23,400 bases of DNA from Cellvibrionales bacterium UBA4435. Its GTDB lineage: Bacteria; Pseudomonadota; Gammaproteobacteria; Pseudomonadales; Porticoccaceae. Each line of letters opens with the position of its first letter. Position 1 is the first letter of the stretch. Below the pieces are notes generated by a model, which did no database searches, was not told where the DNA came from, and saw only the letters and a program-made list of their open reading frames with translations. The translations under genes and the position numbers were made by a program. Positions 1 through 8,110 of this stretch are shown here, piece by piece. The stretch lies in contig DGPR01000030.1 of the NCBI GenBank assembly GCA_002390525.1, forward strand, positions 1 to 23,400, read 5' to 3'.

Positions 1-474
1 ATCATTTGTGGTAACAAATTTATGACGAGAATGAGGGTTAATTTTTGTAGAGCCAATATCTATGATTCCCCGTTTCATAGTAGCATCTTTAAACAAAAGA
101 GCCCCTAGTGCTTTATTTTGCAGGTTTTGTAAATATCTTAATCTTCCGGTCAAAGTTCTTAGTGGAATTACACTTCGTGCATAGACCAGTGGCTCATTGT
201 GACAATATAGAAAAACTTGTCTAATAAGTGCCTTTTGGCGTAAAGGGATTTTTAAGGCCCTAGTTTCTGATAGTGCTGGAGTGGAAATATTTTGCTTGAG
301 AACTTTTACGCGAAAATTGCCCCTACTAAGTTTTATTAATCGTTGCGTTAAAGACCCCCTATCAAGTAGCCAACCCCTCATATTGAGTGAAATAGAGATA
401 TTAGGAGTTCTTTTATAGGCGTGCCAGTTAGGCTCATGTATAAATATTTGATTAGATTTTTTAGCAGCAGTCAA
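1..474 (-). CDS. ubiC: Chorismate lyase UbiC, partial (3' end beyond window start)
   Basis: UbiC removes pyruvate from chorismate to give 4-hydroxybenzoate, the first committed step of ubiquinone synthesis, in the cytoplasm. The minus strand is open for 158 codons up to the window edge. I see the family's opening block WLLDRGSLTQRL, then YARSVIPLRTLTG, which holds the substrate-binding arginine, then GALLFKDATMKRGIIDIG. The usual protein is about 165-190 residues, so only the last part is missing; it includes the region where the conserved C-terminal glutamate (in TELF) is expected. The start chosen is TTG at 474, with AGGA six bases upstream, which gives an N-terminus with EPNWHAYKR ahead of the first block. 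An internal ATG just before RGWLLD would remove that conserved part. The gene follows recG on the same strand after 71 bases. Confidence 0.88.
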   Translation of the reverse strand, partial: MTAAKKSNQIFIHEPNWHAYKRTPNISISLNMRGWLLDRGSLTQRLIKLSRGNFRVKVLKQNISTPALSETRALKIPLRQKALIRQVFLYCHNEPLVYARSVIPLRTLTGRLRYLQNLQNKALGALLFKDATMKRGIIDIGSTKINPHSRHKFVTTND

Positions 475-545
475 TGTTTTTCCTATAATTACAAGTTGTG
501 CAACAAACTTCTATTTTAGCCTGTATTTACATTTTATATTAGACA

Positions 546-2618
546 CTATACCTGTCCATATTGTTCGTCACTACCAAGCCACCTTTGAATGAGGAGTTCG
601 ACATTTGATGGGTATTCAGATAGAAGTAATTGGGCTATTTTTTGTACTTCAGATATCAGGTGAGCGTCTCTATTCAAGTCCGCGATCCTAAATGCCATTT
701 CCCCTGTTTGCTTAGTTCCAAGAACCTCACCTGCTCCTCGAAGCTTAAGGTCCATTTCAGCTATTTTAAATCCATCATTTGTTTGCCTCATAACTTTTAG
801 TCTTTCACTGCTATTTCTCGATAAAGGTGGGCTATATAATAATACACAGTGACTTTCTTTTTTCCCGCGCCCTACTCTACCTCTGAGTTGATGAAGTTGT
901 GCAAGTCCGAGCCGTTCAGGATTTTCGATTATCATTAAGCTTGCATTTGGTACATCAACACCAACTTCAACTACCGTTGTAGCAACAAGTAATTGAATTT
1001 CTCCAGACTTAAATGCTGCAATTGTGGTAGATTTTTCATCCGGCTTTTGTCTTCCATGTACTAATCCAATTTTTAATTTTGGAAGCAATAGGTGAAGTTC
1101 TTTTGCTGTCACTTCAGCTGCCTGAGCTTCCAGAATGTCTGATTCCTCAATGAGCGTACATATCCAGTATGCTTGACATCCATTAGCGCAAGCATGCTGT
1201 ATTCGATCAATCACTCTTTTCCTATGCCTATCTAACATAACAACTGTATTGACTGGCAAGCGACCGGGAGGACTTTTATCAATAACAGACACATCCAGAT
1301 TAGCATATGTGGTCATAGCTAGTGTTCTAGGAATTGGTGTCGCTGTCATTATCAGTTGATGTGGGACTTGGTTACCACTACGTCTTTTTTCTTGTAGGGC
1401 AAGTCTTTGATGTACACCAAATCGGTGCTGTTCATCTATAATAGTTAAAGCTAGATTATGAAAACAAACTTCCTCTTGAAACAGCGCATGTGTTCCAATA
1501 ACGATTTGAGCTGAACCATCCTCTATGGAATCTAGCTGCTGTATTCTAGCCTTGCCTTTCATTTTTCCTGAGAGCCAACCTAACTTTACTCCGAGTGGAT
1601 TTAACCAATCCTTAAAAGATGAAAAGTGCTGCTCTGCTAAAATTTCTGTAGGGGCCATCAAAGCGCACTGTTTTCCATTAGCTATACACTGAAGTGCTGC
1701 TATTGCTGCAATAACCGTTTTGCCAGATCCAACGTCACCCTGAAGAAGTCGAAGCATGGGTGTAGAGCTATTTAAATCGTTTTGTATCTCTAAACTCACC
1801 CTATTCTGTGCAGTAGTAAGCATAAATGGCAGAGAATTTAAGAATCTTTCATGCAGTATATTGTTCACTTTGAGAATTGGCCCTCCCCTTTGTTGTATTG
1901 ATTGGCGAAGTTTCAACAAGCTAAGATTATGTGCTAGCAGCTCTTCAAAAGCTAAGCGTTGTTGTGCGCGGTGTTCTCCTCTAATCAATTCTTCAATTGG
2001 AGTATCACTAGGTGGCTGATGAATAAATTTTAGCTCATCTTTGAGTGGTAATTTTTGTAATATATTTGGTAGCAGTTCTTCTAACTTACCTGTATCTATC
2101 AAAGCTAGTGCCTGTAGCACTATATTCCTCATTCTTTGTTGAGAGATACCCTGAGTAGTTGGATAAACAGCCGTCAAATTTTCTTGAAGAGACGTGGGTT
2201 TATCCGGGTTAATAAATTGATATTCTGGATGGTATATCTCGATTCCTGAACTACCAATTTTGGTTTGACCATAACATCTTAGAAAAGTATTTTTTTTCAA
2301 GCACCTCTGAAGAGAACTATTAAAATGAAAAAAACGTAAACTTATAGTTCCTGTTATATCTTCTAACCGACAAAGTAAGCTTCTGCGTCGACCATAAATC
2401 ACTTCAGACCCAATGATCTCACCTTCAATAACGACCTCTTGGTCAGTCTCTAGTGTTCCGATGGGAGATATTTGTGTTCTATCAATATACCGAAGTGGTA
2501 AATGAAACACTAAATCTTGTATGGTATAAATCCCTAATTTGGATAATTTTGATGAGATTTGAGCCCCCACTCCATTGAGGGTAGATACATGAAGCTGGTC
2601 AAGATTTGGACTGTTCAT
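546..2618 (-). CDS. recG: ATP-dependent DNA helicase RecG
   Basis: RecG is a monomeric double-strand DNA translocase that reverses stalled forks and processes R-loops and recombination intermediates. The product is 690 residues, close to the 693 of E. coli. The N-terminal wedge/OB domain covers about residues 1-150. The helicase core follows: Walker A GDVGSGKT at 294-301, DEQH at 395-398, TATPIPRT at 425-432, and motif VI QLRGRVGRG at about 577-585. The C-terminal part carries the AEMDLKLRGAGEVLGTKQTG block typical of RecG. The start is ATG with only a weak ribosome-binding site. The gene reads toward ubiC and is divergent from the SDR gene, with 111 bases between them. Nothing looks damaged. 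Confidence 0.97.
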   Translation of the reverse strand: MNSPNLDQLHVSTLNGVGAQISSKLSKLGIYTIQDLVFHLPLRYIDRTQISPIGTLETDQEVVIEGEIIGSEVIYGRRRSLLCRLEDITGTISLRFFHFNSSLQRCLKKNTFLRCYGQTKIGSSGIEIYHPEYQFINPDKPTSLQENLTAVYPTTQGISQQRMRNIVLQALALIDTGKLEELLPNILQKLPLKDELKFIHQPPSDTPIEELIRGEHRAQQRLAFEELLAHNLSLLKLRQSIQQRGGPILKVNNILHERFLNSLPFMLTTAQNRVSLEIQNDLNSSTPMLRLLQGDVGSGKTVIAAIAALQCIANGKQCALMAPTEILAEQHFSSFKDWLNPLGVKLGWLSGKMKGKARIQQLDSIEDGSAQIVIGTHALFQEEVCFHNLALTIIDEQHRFGVHQRLALQEKRRSGNQVPHQLIMTATPIPRTLAMTTYANLDVSVIDKSPPGRLPVNTVVMLDRHRKRVIDRIQHACANGCQAYWICTLIEESDILEAQAAEVTAKELHLLLPKLKIGLVHGRQKPDEKSTTIAAFKSGEIQLLVATTVVEVGVDVPNASLMIIENPERLGLAQLHQLRGRVGRGKKESHCVLLYSPPLSRNSSERLKVMRQTNDGFKIAEMDLKLRGAGEVLGTKQTGEMAFRIADLNRDAHLISEVQKIAQLLLSEYPSNVELLIQRWLGSDEQYGQV

Positions 2619-2690
2619 ATATGCTTAATCACAGCTAGATAAATAGGTTTATAGAAACAATTCAGTTAAGGTTATTTATGATCTTTCATT

Positions 2691-2696
2691 TATAAT
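2691..2696 (+). promoter_or_regulatory. Candidate -10 box for the SDR gene
   Basis: TATAAT matches the sigma-70 -10 consensus at all six positions and lies 33 bases before the TTG start at 2730. No good -35 hexamer sits 16-18 bases upstream, so the promoter call rests on the -10 alone. Confidence 0.35.
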
Positions 2697-2729
2697 AATA
2701 GCGAAAATAAGTAATAAAAGGAAAGCTAA

Positions 2730-3653
2730 TTGAAAGTCTTGTTTGCTGGTTGCGGAGATATCGGTGTTCGGGCAATCCGAACGATTTCAGATAATAGCTT
2801 ATATGATCATTGGCAAACACTTGCAATGCGGAGAAAACCGTCTGCCTTACCATCAGATATAGAAGCGATACAAGGAAATCTGTGTGACAGTGAAAATTTT
2901 TTATCTATATTAGATAATTCAAATGTTGATGTTATTGTTGTTACTTTAACTCCCGATTCTATGAGCGATCAAGGATACTTAGATAGTTATGTCAATGGTG
3001 CGAACGTTTTAAAATCAACTATTATGAAAATATCATATCGCCCACAGTTAATTATATGGGTATCAAGCACAGGTGTTTACGGTCAATCTTGCGGAGAATG
3101 GGTGGATGAATCATCAGTAGCTTCCTCAAAATCATATAGGGGAAAGAGGCTATTAGAGGCTGAAAATTTAGTTAAATCCATTTCTAAAGAATTAGTCACG
3201 AATAACAGCAAATTAATAAAGTCAGTCGTAGTGCGTTTTTCTGGCATATATGGTCCAGGTCGAGGGAGGCTATTGAATCAAATTAAAAAAGGAAATATTG
3301 CATCTAAGCATCCAGTATCCTGGACAAACAGAATTCATGTTGTAGATTGTGCCGGCATCATAATTCATATAATAGACCTGTATTCACAAAAAAAAGATAT
3401 ATCCGATCTATATATTGGAACTGATAATCAGCCAGTTCCGGCTTATGAAATACAAAGCTGGCTAGCTAGCCATATGCGAGTAAAAATAGAAGAAAATAAT
3501 GAAATTCCTAAAAACATAGATAATAAGAACGTTAATCGTAGATGTAACAATAAACTAATAAAAGATAGCGGCTATAATTTTATTTTTCCAGATTTTAAAA
3601 AAGGCTATATACCATTGTTGTTAGAAAATAATTCTACTTTTAAATTACCATAA
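2730..3653 (+). CDS. SDR-superfamily NAD(P)-binding protein, epimerase/YeeZ-like
   Basis: The product is a 307-residue Rossmann-fold protein of the short-chain dehydrogenase/reductase superfamily, probably soluble. The dinucleotide-binding loop is GCGDIG at residues 7-12, right at the N-terminus. The beta-strand block WVSSTGVYGQ (110-119) matches the active-site strand of extended SDRs, followed by FSGIYGPGRGRL. The expected YxxxK is not present: the nearest match is Y136-R-G-K139, so classical epimerase chemistry is doubtful. The start is TTG at 2730, preceded by AAGGAAAG at good spacing; the glycine loop would be lost with any later start. It stands alone on the plus strand between two minus-strand genes and overlaps the ridA 3' end by 14 bases. 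The substrate cannot be read from the sequence. Confidence 0.8.
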   Translation: MKVLFAGCGDIGVRAIRTISDNSLYDHWQTLAMRRKPSALPSDIEAIQGNLCDSENFLSILDNSNVDVIVVTLTPDSMSDQGYLDSYVNGANVLKSTIMKISYRPQLIIWVSSTGVYGQSCGEWVDESSVASSKSYRGKRLLEAENLVKSISKELVTNNSKLIKSVVVRFSGIYGPGRGRLLNQIKKGNIASKHPVSWTNRIHVVDCAGIIIHIIDLYSQKKDISDLYIGTDNQPVPAYEIQSWLASHMRVKIEENNEIPKNIDNKNVNRRCNNKLIKDSGYNFIFPDFKKGYIPLLLENNSTFKLP

Positions 3654-4023
3654 TGGCGTCCATTTCTACCTCAGCTTCTTTTGGCAACCGACTAATTCCA
3701 ATTGCAGCTCTTGCTGGATAGGGCTCCTCAAAATGAGAAGCCATGATAGTGTTGACTATAGAAAAATTGGCTAGATCGGTTAGGTATACGTTTAATTTCA
3801 CTATATTTTTTAAGTCACCACCCGCTGCTTGGCATATAGCAGCCAGATTATTGAAAACTTGATTTATTTCAGACTCGATACCACCTTCTACCAGTTCCAT
3901 AGATTTTGGATCAAGTGGGATTTGGCCAGATAAATATACAGTATTATTCACCTTAATTGCTTGCGAGTAAGTTCCAATAGCCGCAGGAGCATTCTCTGTA
4001 TTTATGATGGCTTTATTAATCAT
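3640..4023 (-). CDS. ridA: RidA family 2-iminobutanoate/2-iminopropanoate deaminase
   Basis: RidA hydrolyses reactive imine/enamine intermediates released by PLP-dependent dehydratases, protecting other PLP enzymes. The protein has 127 residues, the family length. Visible motifs are NAPAAIGTYSQAI near the N-terminus, YLSGQIPLDP, and the C-terminal PARAAIGISRLPKEAEVEMDAI, which includes the conserved arginine that binds the substrate carboxylate and the following glutamate. The ATG start has AGGA eight bases upstream. It is the last gene of the gmk-rpoZ-spoT-ridA unit, 14 bases after spoT. Its 3' end overlaps the convergent SDR gene by 14 bases. Confidence 0.95.
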   Translation of the reverse strand: MINKAIINTENAPAAIGTYSQAIKVNNTVYLSGQIPLDPKSMELVEGGIESEINQVFNNLAAICQAAGGDLKNIVKLNVYLTDLANFSIVNTIMASHFEEPYPARAAIGISRLPKEAEVEMDAIMVI

Positions 4024-4037
4024 ATGGATGTCCTATG

Positions 4038-6149
4038 TTAGTTAGTTGTACGGTATACCCGTTGTACTTGTTTTAAAATTCTGATACGTTTGATAACTCG
4101 AGCTAAGTGAAGTCGACTTTTTACCTCAATTAGTAAATCGATAATCATAGAGAAACCATCTCTTTCTTCTGTTTGAATTTTTAGTATTGCGGCCTCTGTC
4201 TCTGAAATGCGTGAAGCTAATGAAGCAACGATACCCCTCTCAGAGGCTAATTCAACCTTTAATGCTACTGCAAAATCACCCTTTAACTTAGTAGACCAAT
4301 TGAGAGGTATACACTTTTCTTTATTAGTGCGAATTTCATCAAGGTTCTTGCAGATATCTATATGGACAACAAGCCCTTTGCCGGGACTGAGGTGACCTAG
4401 TATAGAGTCGCCTGGTATAGGATGACAGCAACGAGCATAGTTTATAATTAAACCTTCTCTTGTATCAATCATAATAGGTGATTCGAATTTTTCGGGTATG
4501 ATGTCTTTTCGCATTGACGGAGGAGCCATAAGATTAGCCAATGCATACGCCATTCTATCACCTAGACCAATTTGTTGAAGTACTTCTTCAAATTTAGTGC
4601 AGCCTGTTTCTTTTAGAGCTCTTTTGATCCAAGATTTTCGGATACTTTTATAGTTTGTACCGAAACTACCAAGAGCCCTATCGAGGAGATTTTTTCCTAA
4701 TATAACAGAATCGTCGTGTTGTTGATGCTTAAGAAAATGACGTATTCCACTTCGAGCTTTAGCTGTCATCACGAAATTTAGCCAAGATGGGTTTGGCTGG
4801 GCATCTTTAGCTGTAATAATCTCAATTCTGACCCCACTTTCAATTCTTTCCGAAAGAGAAATTAATTGACCATTACTTTTGCAAGCGATACAGGTGTTAC
4901 CAAGTGCAGTGTGAACTGCATAAGCAAAATCTACTGGCGTGGCACCTTGAGGAAGAGAAATAATTTCACCTTTTGTTGTAAAAACATAAACTTCGTCTGG
5001 AAATAAATCTGTTTTTACATGTTCAATAAATTCTAGTGAATCGCCCGCCCGCTTTTGTATCTCTAATAAACCCTGTATCCATCTATAAGCTCTCGGATTT
5101 CCTTCATCTTGAGATTTATAAAGCCAGTGCGCAGCAATACCGTAATTTGCCATATCGTCCATATCTTTTGTTCTAATCTGAATTTCAATTAGTACCCCAT
5201 GCATGCCTACTAAAATATTATGTAGGGATTGATACCCATTGACCTTAGGTATGGCAATATAGTCCTTGAATTCACCAGCTACTGGCTTAAATAGATTATG
5301 CATAATACCTAACGTACGATAGCAGTCGTCCACAGATTCAACAACGATGCGAAAGGCGAAAACATCCATGATATCTCGAAAGGATTTCTTCTTAGTTTTC
5401 ATTTTTTGGTAGATACTCCAGAGATGTTTCTCTCTACCTGTAACTTCAGCCCCTATAGACTCCTTATCCAGTCGATTATCTATACTATCTTTAATTTCCT
5501 TAACGATTTCGCGTCGTGGACCACGTGCAACTTTAAGTGCTTCCATCATTCTTTTATGTCGGACAGGATACATAGATGAAAAACCTAGTTCTTCAAACTC
5601 TACCCTGACATTGTTGATTCCTAACCTTTGCGCTATGGGCGCATAAATTTCTAGGGTTTCTCGTGCAACCCTGCGACGTTTTTCTGGGCTTAAGCCCTCT
5701 AGTGTCCTCATATTATGAAGCCTATCGGCCAACTTTATAAGCATCACTCTTACATCTTTTGACATAGCAAGAGTCATTTTTTGAAAGCTATCTGCCTGTC
5801 TCTCAGCTCTTGACGTTGTTTCTATTTCATCTAGTTTAGTGAGCCCGTCGACTAAATCCGCAACCGTGTTACCAAAAAGATCCTTAAGCTCCTTTTTATT
5901 CACATGTGTATCTTCGAGAACGTCATGCAGTAGTGCAGCCATTATCCCTTCGTGATCTAAATGCATTTCAGCGAGAATTGTTGCTACAGCAAGAGGATGA
6001 GTTATATATGGTTCACCCGTCTGTCTGATTTGACCTTCGTGACATTGTTCTGCGAACTTATATGCTTGCAGGACACTATAGATTTGATTCGTTTCGAGGT
6101 ATGGGGAGAGTTTCTGACCAAAAGCCTCGGCTACCTTAGAGGTTACCAA
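4038..6149 (-). CDS. spoT: (p)ppGpp synthetase/hydrolase SpoT (RelA/SpoT family)
   Basis: This is a long RSH enzyme of 703 residues that makes and degrades (p)ppGpp. The hydrolase HD domain is intact, with H51, HD at 75-76 in HDVLEDT, and LADRLHN at about 140-146, so hydrolysis is expected. The synthetase domain follows, with DYIAIPKVNGYQSLH at 296-310 and the EIQIRT block. A TGS domain lies at about 383-446, a conserved CCHP segment at 574-577, and an ACT domain at about 625-703. The intact HD domain and the position after rpoZ identify SpoT rather than RelA. The start is TTG at 6149, nine bases after GGAGGA; its N-terminus aligns with E. coli SpoT. An eight-codon out-of-frame ATG reading frame (6143-6166) overlaps this start. 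The gap to rpoZ is 21 bases. Confidence 0.96.
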   Translation of the reverse strand: MVTSKVAEAFGQKLSPYLETNQIYSVLQAYKFAEQCHEGQIRQTGEPYITHPLAVATILAEMHLDHEGIMAALLHDVLEDTHVNKKELKDLFGNTVADLVDGLTKLDEIETTSRAERQADSFQKMTLAMSKDVRVMLIKLADRLHNMRTLEGLSPEKRRRVARETLEIYAPIAQRLGINNVRVEFEELGFSSMYPVRHKRMMEALKVARGPRREIVKEIKDSIDNRLDKESIGAEVTGREKHLWSIYQKMKTKKKSFRDIMDVFAFRIVVESVDDCYRTLGIMHNLFKPVAGEFKDYIAIPKVNGYQSLHNILVGMHGVLIEIQIRTKDMDDMANYGIAAHWLYKSQDEGNPRAYRWIQGLLEIQKRAGDSLEFIEHVKTDLFPDEVYVFTTKGEIISLPQGATPVDFAYAVHTALGNTCIACKSNGQLISLSERIESGVRIEIITAKDAQPNPSWLNFVMTAKARSGIRHFLKHQQHDDSVILGKNLLDRALGSFGTNYKSIRKSWIKRALKETGCTKFEEVLQQIGLGDRMAYALANLMAPPSMRKDIIPEKFESPIMIDTREGLIINYARCCHPIPGDSILGHLSPGKGLVVHIDICKNLDEIRTNKEKCIPLNWSTKLKGDFAVALKVELASERGIVASLASRISETEAAILKIQTEERDGFSMIIDLLIEVKSRLHLARVIKRIRILKQVQRVYRTTN

Positions 6150-6170
6150 GATTTCATCTCCTCCATCTTG

Positions 6171-6521
6171 TTATACTGCTTCTGTGTTGTGAGGTGAGAT
6201 AGAATTTTCAGCAGAAACATCGCTTTTTAATGAAGAATCATCAGTTGAATTATCATCATCTGAGTTGTGCTCGTCTGATTCAGACATTACTTCAGAACCC
6301 AAAGAAAAATCATTTGGCTTTTTCTCTATTAGGATATCAGCCGTTATCAAACCTTGCTCAATTTCTCGTAAAGCAACAACTGTAGGCTTATCATTTTCTA
6401 TTGGCACCAAAGCTTCTTTTTCGCCCAAAGCAATTTGGCGCGCTCTTTTAGAGCTAACCATTACAAGCTCGAAGCGGTTATCTACATTTTTTAAGCAGTC
6501 TTCTACGGTAATTCTGGCCAT
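6171..6521 (-). CDS. rpoZ: RNA polymerase omega subunit with long acidic Ser-rich tail
   Basis: Omega binds the beta' subunit, helps RNA polymerase assembly and forms part of a ppGpp site. The core [27 protein letters not shown] and [18 protein letters not shown] covers residues 1 to about 62 and is well conserved. The protein is 116 residues, against about 88-91 in Pseudomonas and E. coli. The extra length is a low-complexity tail, residues 71-116, with 13 Asp/Glu, 12 Ser and one Lys. The last residues, NTEAV, resemble the end of Pseudomonas omega as I recall it, so the expansion may lie inside the tail rather than at the very end. It sits between gmk and spoT, the usual order. Confidence 0.94.
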   Translation of the reverse strand: MARITVEDCLKNVDNRFELVMVSSKRARQIALGEKEALVPIENDKPTVVALREIEQGLITADILIEKKPNDFSLGSEVMSESDEHNSDDDNSTDDSSLKSDVSAENSISPHNTEAV

Positions 6522-6568
6522 GTGTGGATCCGTTATAGTTAGTATTTACAGTTAAAAAATTAATATCA

Positions 6569-6597
6569 CAATTTTGATCATTCATTGTACAAAATTG
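6569..6597. repeat. 8-bp perfect inverted repeat between gmk and rpoZ
   Basis: CAATTTTG (6569-6576) and CAAAATTG (6590-6597) are perfect complements with 13 bases between. The element starts 7 bases beyond the gmk stop and lies 48 bases before the rpoZ start. On the minus strand a possible -35 (TTGTGA), 17 bases from TAAATA, overlaps one arm, so it could be an operator for a rpoZ-spoT-ridA promoter. As a terminator it is poor: the stem is AT-rich and the T-run does not follow directly. Confidence 0.35.
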
Positions 6598-6603
6598 CTG
6601 GTT

Positions 6604-7221
6604 TTAGGACAACAAGCTATTGAGTAAATTGAGATTTTTTTGTTTTTGAGACTGAAGTTTCAGACGTTCATGCAATATAATCGAGTTGAACTCCACCAAT
6701 GTTTCATCAAATCCATCATTAATTAAAAGGTAATCAGCCATCATATAGTGCGAGATTTCCTCTTTTGCAGCAGCAAGACGTCGTTTAATAACGGTTGGAT
6801 CGTCTTGACCACGTTTTATTAGTCGCTCTTCCAGTGCCTCAAGAGATGGGGGTAGTATAAAAATACTTTTACTTTCAGGTATTAAATCTCTAATTTGTTC
6901 AGCGCCCTGCCAATCGATTTCCAGAATTACATCTATTCCCCCAGATAGTGTTTTTTCAACCCATTCTTTCGATGTACCATAAAAATGGTTAAATACTTGA
7001 GCATGTTCCAAAAAGGCTTCTTTATTTATTAACGAAAGAAACATTTCTTCACTTACGAAGTGGTAATTGACCCCTTCTTTTTCGCCTGGTCTCATTGGTC
7101 GAGTTGTATGAGATATAGAAGCCTTTATATCAGGCATATTTTTTAATAGAGCTCCAACTAAAGTTGTTTTTCCTGCACCAGAGGGTGCCGAAACTATATA
7201 GAGTGTCCCTGCTTTAGACAT
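6604..7221 (-). CDS. gmk: Guanylate kinase
   Basis: Gmk phosphorylates GMP to GDP with ATP, in the cytoplasm, and so feeds GTP and ppGpp synthesis. The product has 205 residues, the family length. The P-loop SGAGKT is at residues 14-19. The GMP-binding region SHTTRPMRPGEKEGVNYHF and the block FLEHAQVFNHFYGTS, then VILEIDWQGAEQI and the lid RLIKRGQDDPTVIKRRL, are all present. The ATG start has GGAGGA ten bases upstream. It is the first gene of the minus-strand unit with rpoZ, spoT and ridA, and is divergent from rph. The yicC gene often found between rph and gmk in related bacteria is absent. Confidence 0.97.
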   Translation of the reverse strand: MSKAGTLYIVSAPSGAGKTTLVGALLKNMPDIKASISHTTRPMRPGEKEGVNYHFVSEEMFLSLINKEAFLEHAQVFNHFYGTSKEWVEKTLSGGIDVILEIDWQGAEQIRDLIPESKSIFILPPSLEALEERLIKRGQDDPTVIKRRLAAAKEEISHYMMADYLLINDGFDETLVEFNSIILHERLKLQSQKQKNLNLLNSLLS

Positions 7222-7262
7222 CTAATTTACTTCCTCCAATTATTATTTTGTAAATGATAAAG

Positions 7263-7282
7263 AGATTCGATTTATGGAATCT
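7263..7282. repeat. 6-bp inverted repeat in the gmk/rph divergent region
   Basis: AGATTC (7263-7268) and GAATCT (7277-7282) are perfect complements with 8 bases between, within the 162-base region separating gmk from rph. I see no convincing -35/-10 pair for either gene here, so a role as operator is only a suggestion. Confidence 0.25.
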
Positions 7283-7383
7283 ATCGCTCAAAAATAAAAT
7301 TATTTCATCATATATTAACATGAAGGTATATAAGCGAAATAAATCAGTTAAAATAAAAGTTCATTTTAAGGGAAGCAAATAAT

Positions 7384-8106
7384 ATGAATCGACCCAGTGG
7401 CCGTTCTTTAAATCAATTACGTGATATTAAAATTACGCGAAACTTTACTAAACATGCTGAGGGATCGGTTCTCATTGAATTCGGTGATACCAAGGTAATT
7501 TGCACAGCTAGTGTAGAAAATAATGTCCCACATTTTTTGCGAGGGAAGGGGCAAGGCTGGGTTACAGCAGAGTACGGCATGCTACCTCGCTCCACCAATT
7601 CAAGAATGAACAGGGAGGCCAGCCGAGGCAAACAATCCGGAAGGACGCAGGAAATCCAGAGGCTAATAGGTCGTTCTTTGAGAGCAGTGATTGATCTCAG
7701 TGTCTTAGGAGAAAATACTATTAAAATAGACTGTGACGTTATTCAGGCGGATGGGGGCACACGTACAGCTTCTATTACAGGAGCCTGTGTTGCACTCAGT
7801 GACGCCCTTATAAGTCTTCAACAAGCAGGGAAAATTAAAAAAAATCCACTCATTGGGATGGTTGCATCTGTCTCAGTCGGTGTTTTTGAGGGACACTCAA
7901 TATTAGATTTAGACTATGACGAAGATTCAACAGCAGAGACCGACATGAACATTGTCATGAATAGTGACGGAGGGTTTATTGAAATTCAAGGTACTGCTGA
8001 AGCGGCTCCTTTTACGCACCAGCAACTTAATGAGATGTTAGGTCTTGCCAAAAGCGGTATTAATCATCTATTAAAACTACAAAATGAGGCATTATTGAAA
8101 CAATAG
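7384..8106 (+). CDS. rph: Ribonuclease PH
   Basis: RNase PH is a phosphate-dependent 3'-5' exoribonuclease that trims tRNA precursors and works as a hexameric ring. The product is 240 residues, close to 238 in E. coli. Motifs are [14 protein letters not shown] at the N-terminus, [18 protein letters not shown] at about 55-71, [15 protein letters not shown] at 87-101 with the phosphate-binding arginine, [18 protein letters not shown] at 116-133, and the acidic LDLDYDED at 174-181 with active-site aspartates. ATG is preceded by AAGGGAAGC. The stop codon is four bases from the convergent yggT stop, leaving no room for a separate terminator. Confidence 0.97.
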   Translation: MNRPSGRSLNQLRDIKITRNFTKHAEGSVLIEFGDTKVICTASVENNVPHFLRGKGQGWVTAEYGMLPRSTNSRMNREASRGKQSGRTQEIQRLIGRSLRAVIDLSVLGENTIKIDCDVIQADGGTRTASITGACVALSDALISLQQAGKIKKNPLIGMVASVSVGVFEGHSILDLDYDEDSTAETDMNIVMNSDGGFIEIQGTAEAAPFTHQQLNEMLGLAKSGINHLLKLQNEALLKQ

Positions 8107-8110
8107 ACAT

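Noticed and set aside
1756..2019. 87-codon open frame on the plus strand inside recG
   Set aside because: It is antisense to a well-conserved part of recG, has no recognisable domain and no supporting ribosome-binding site.
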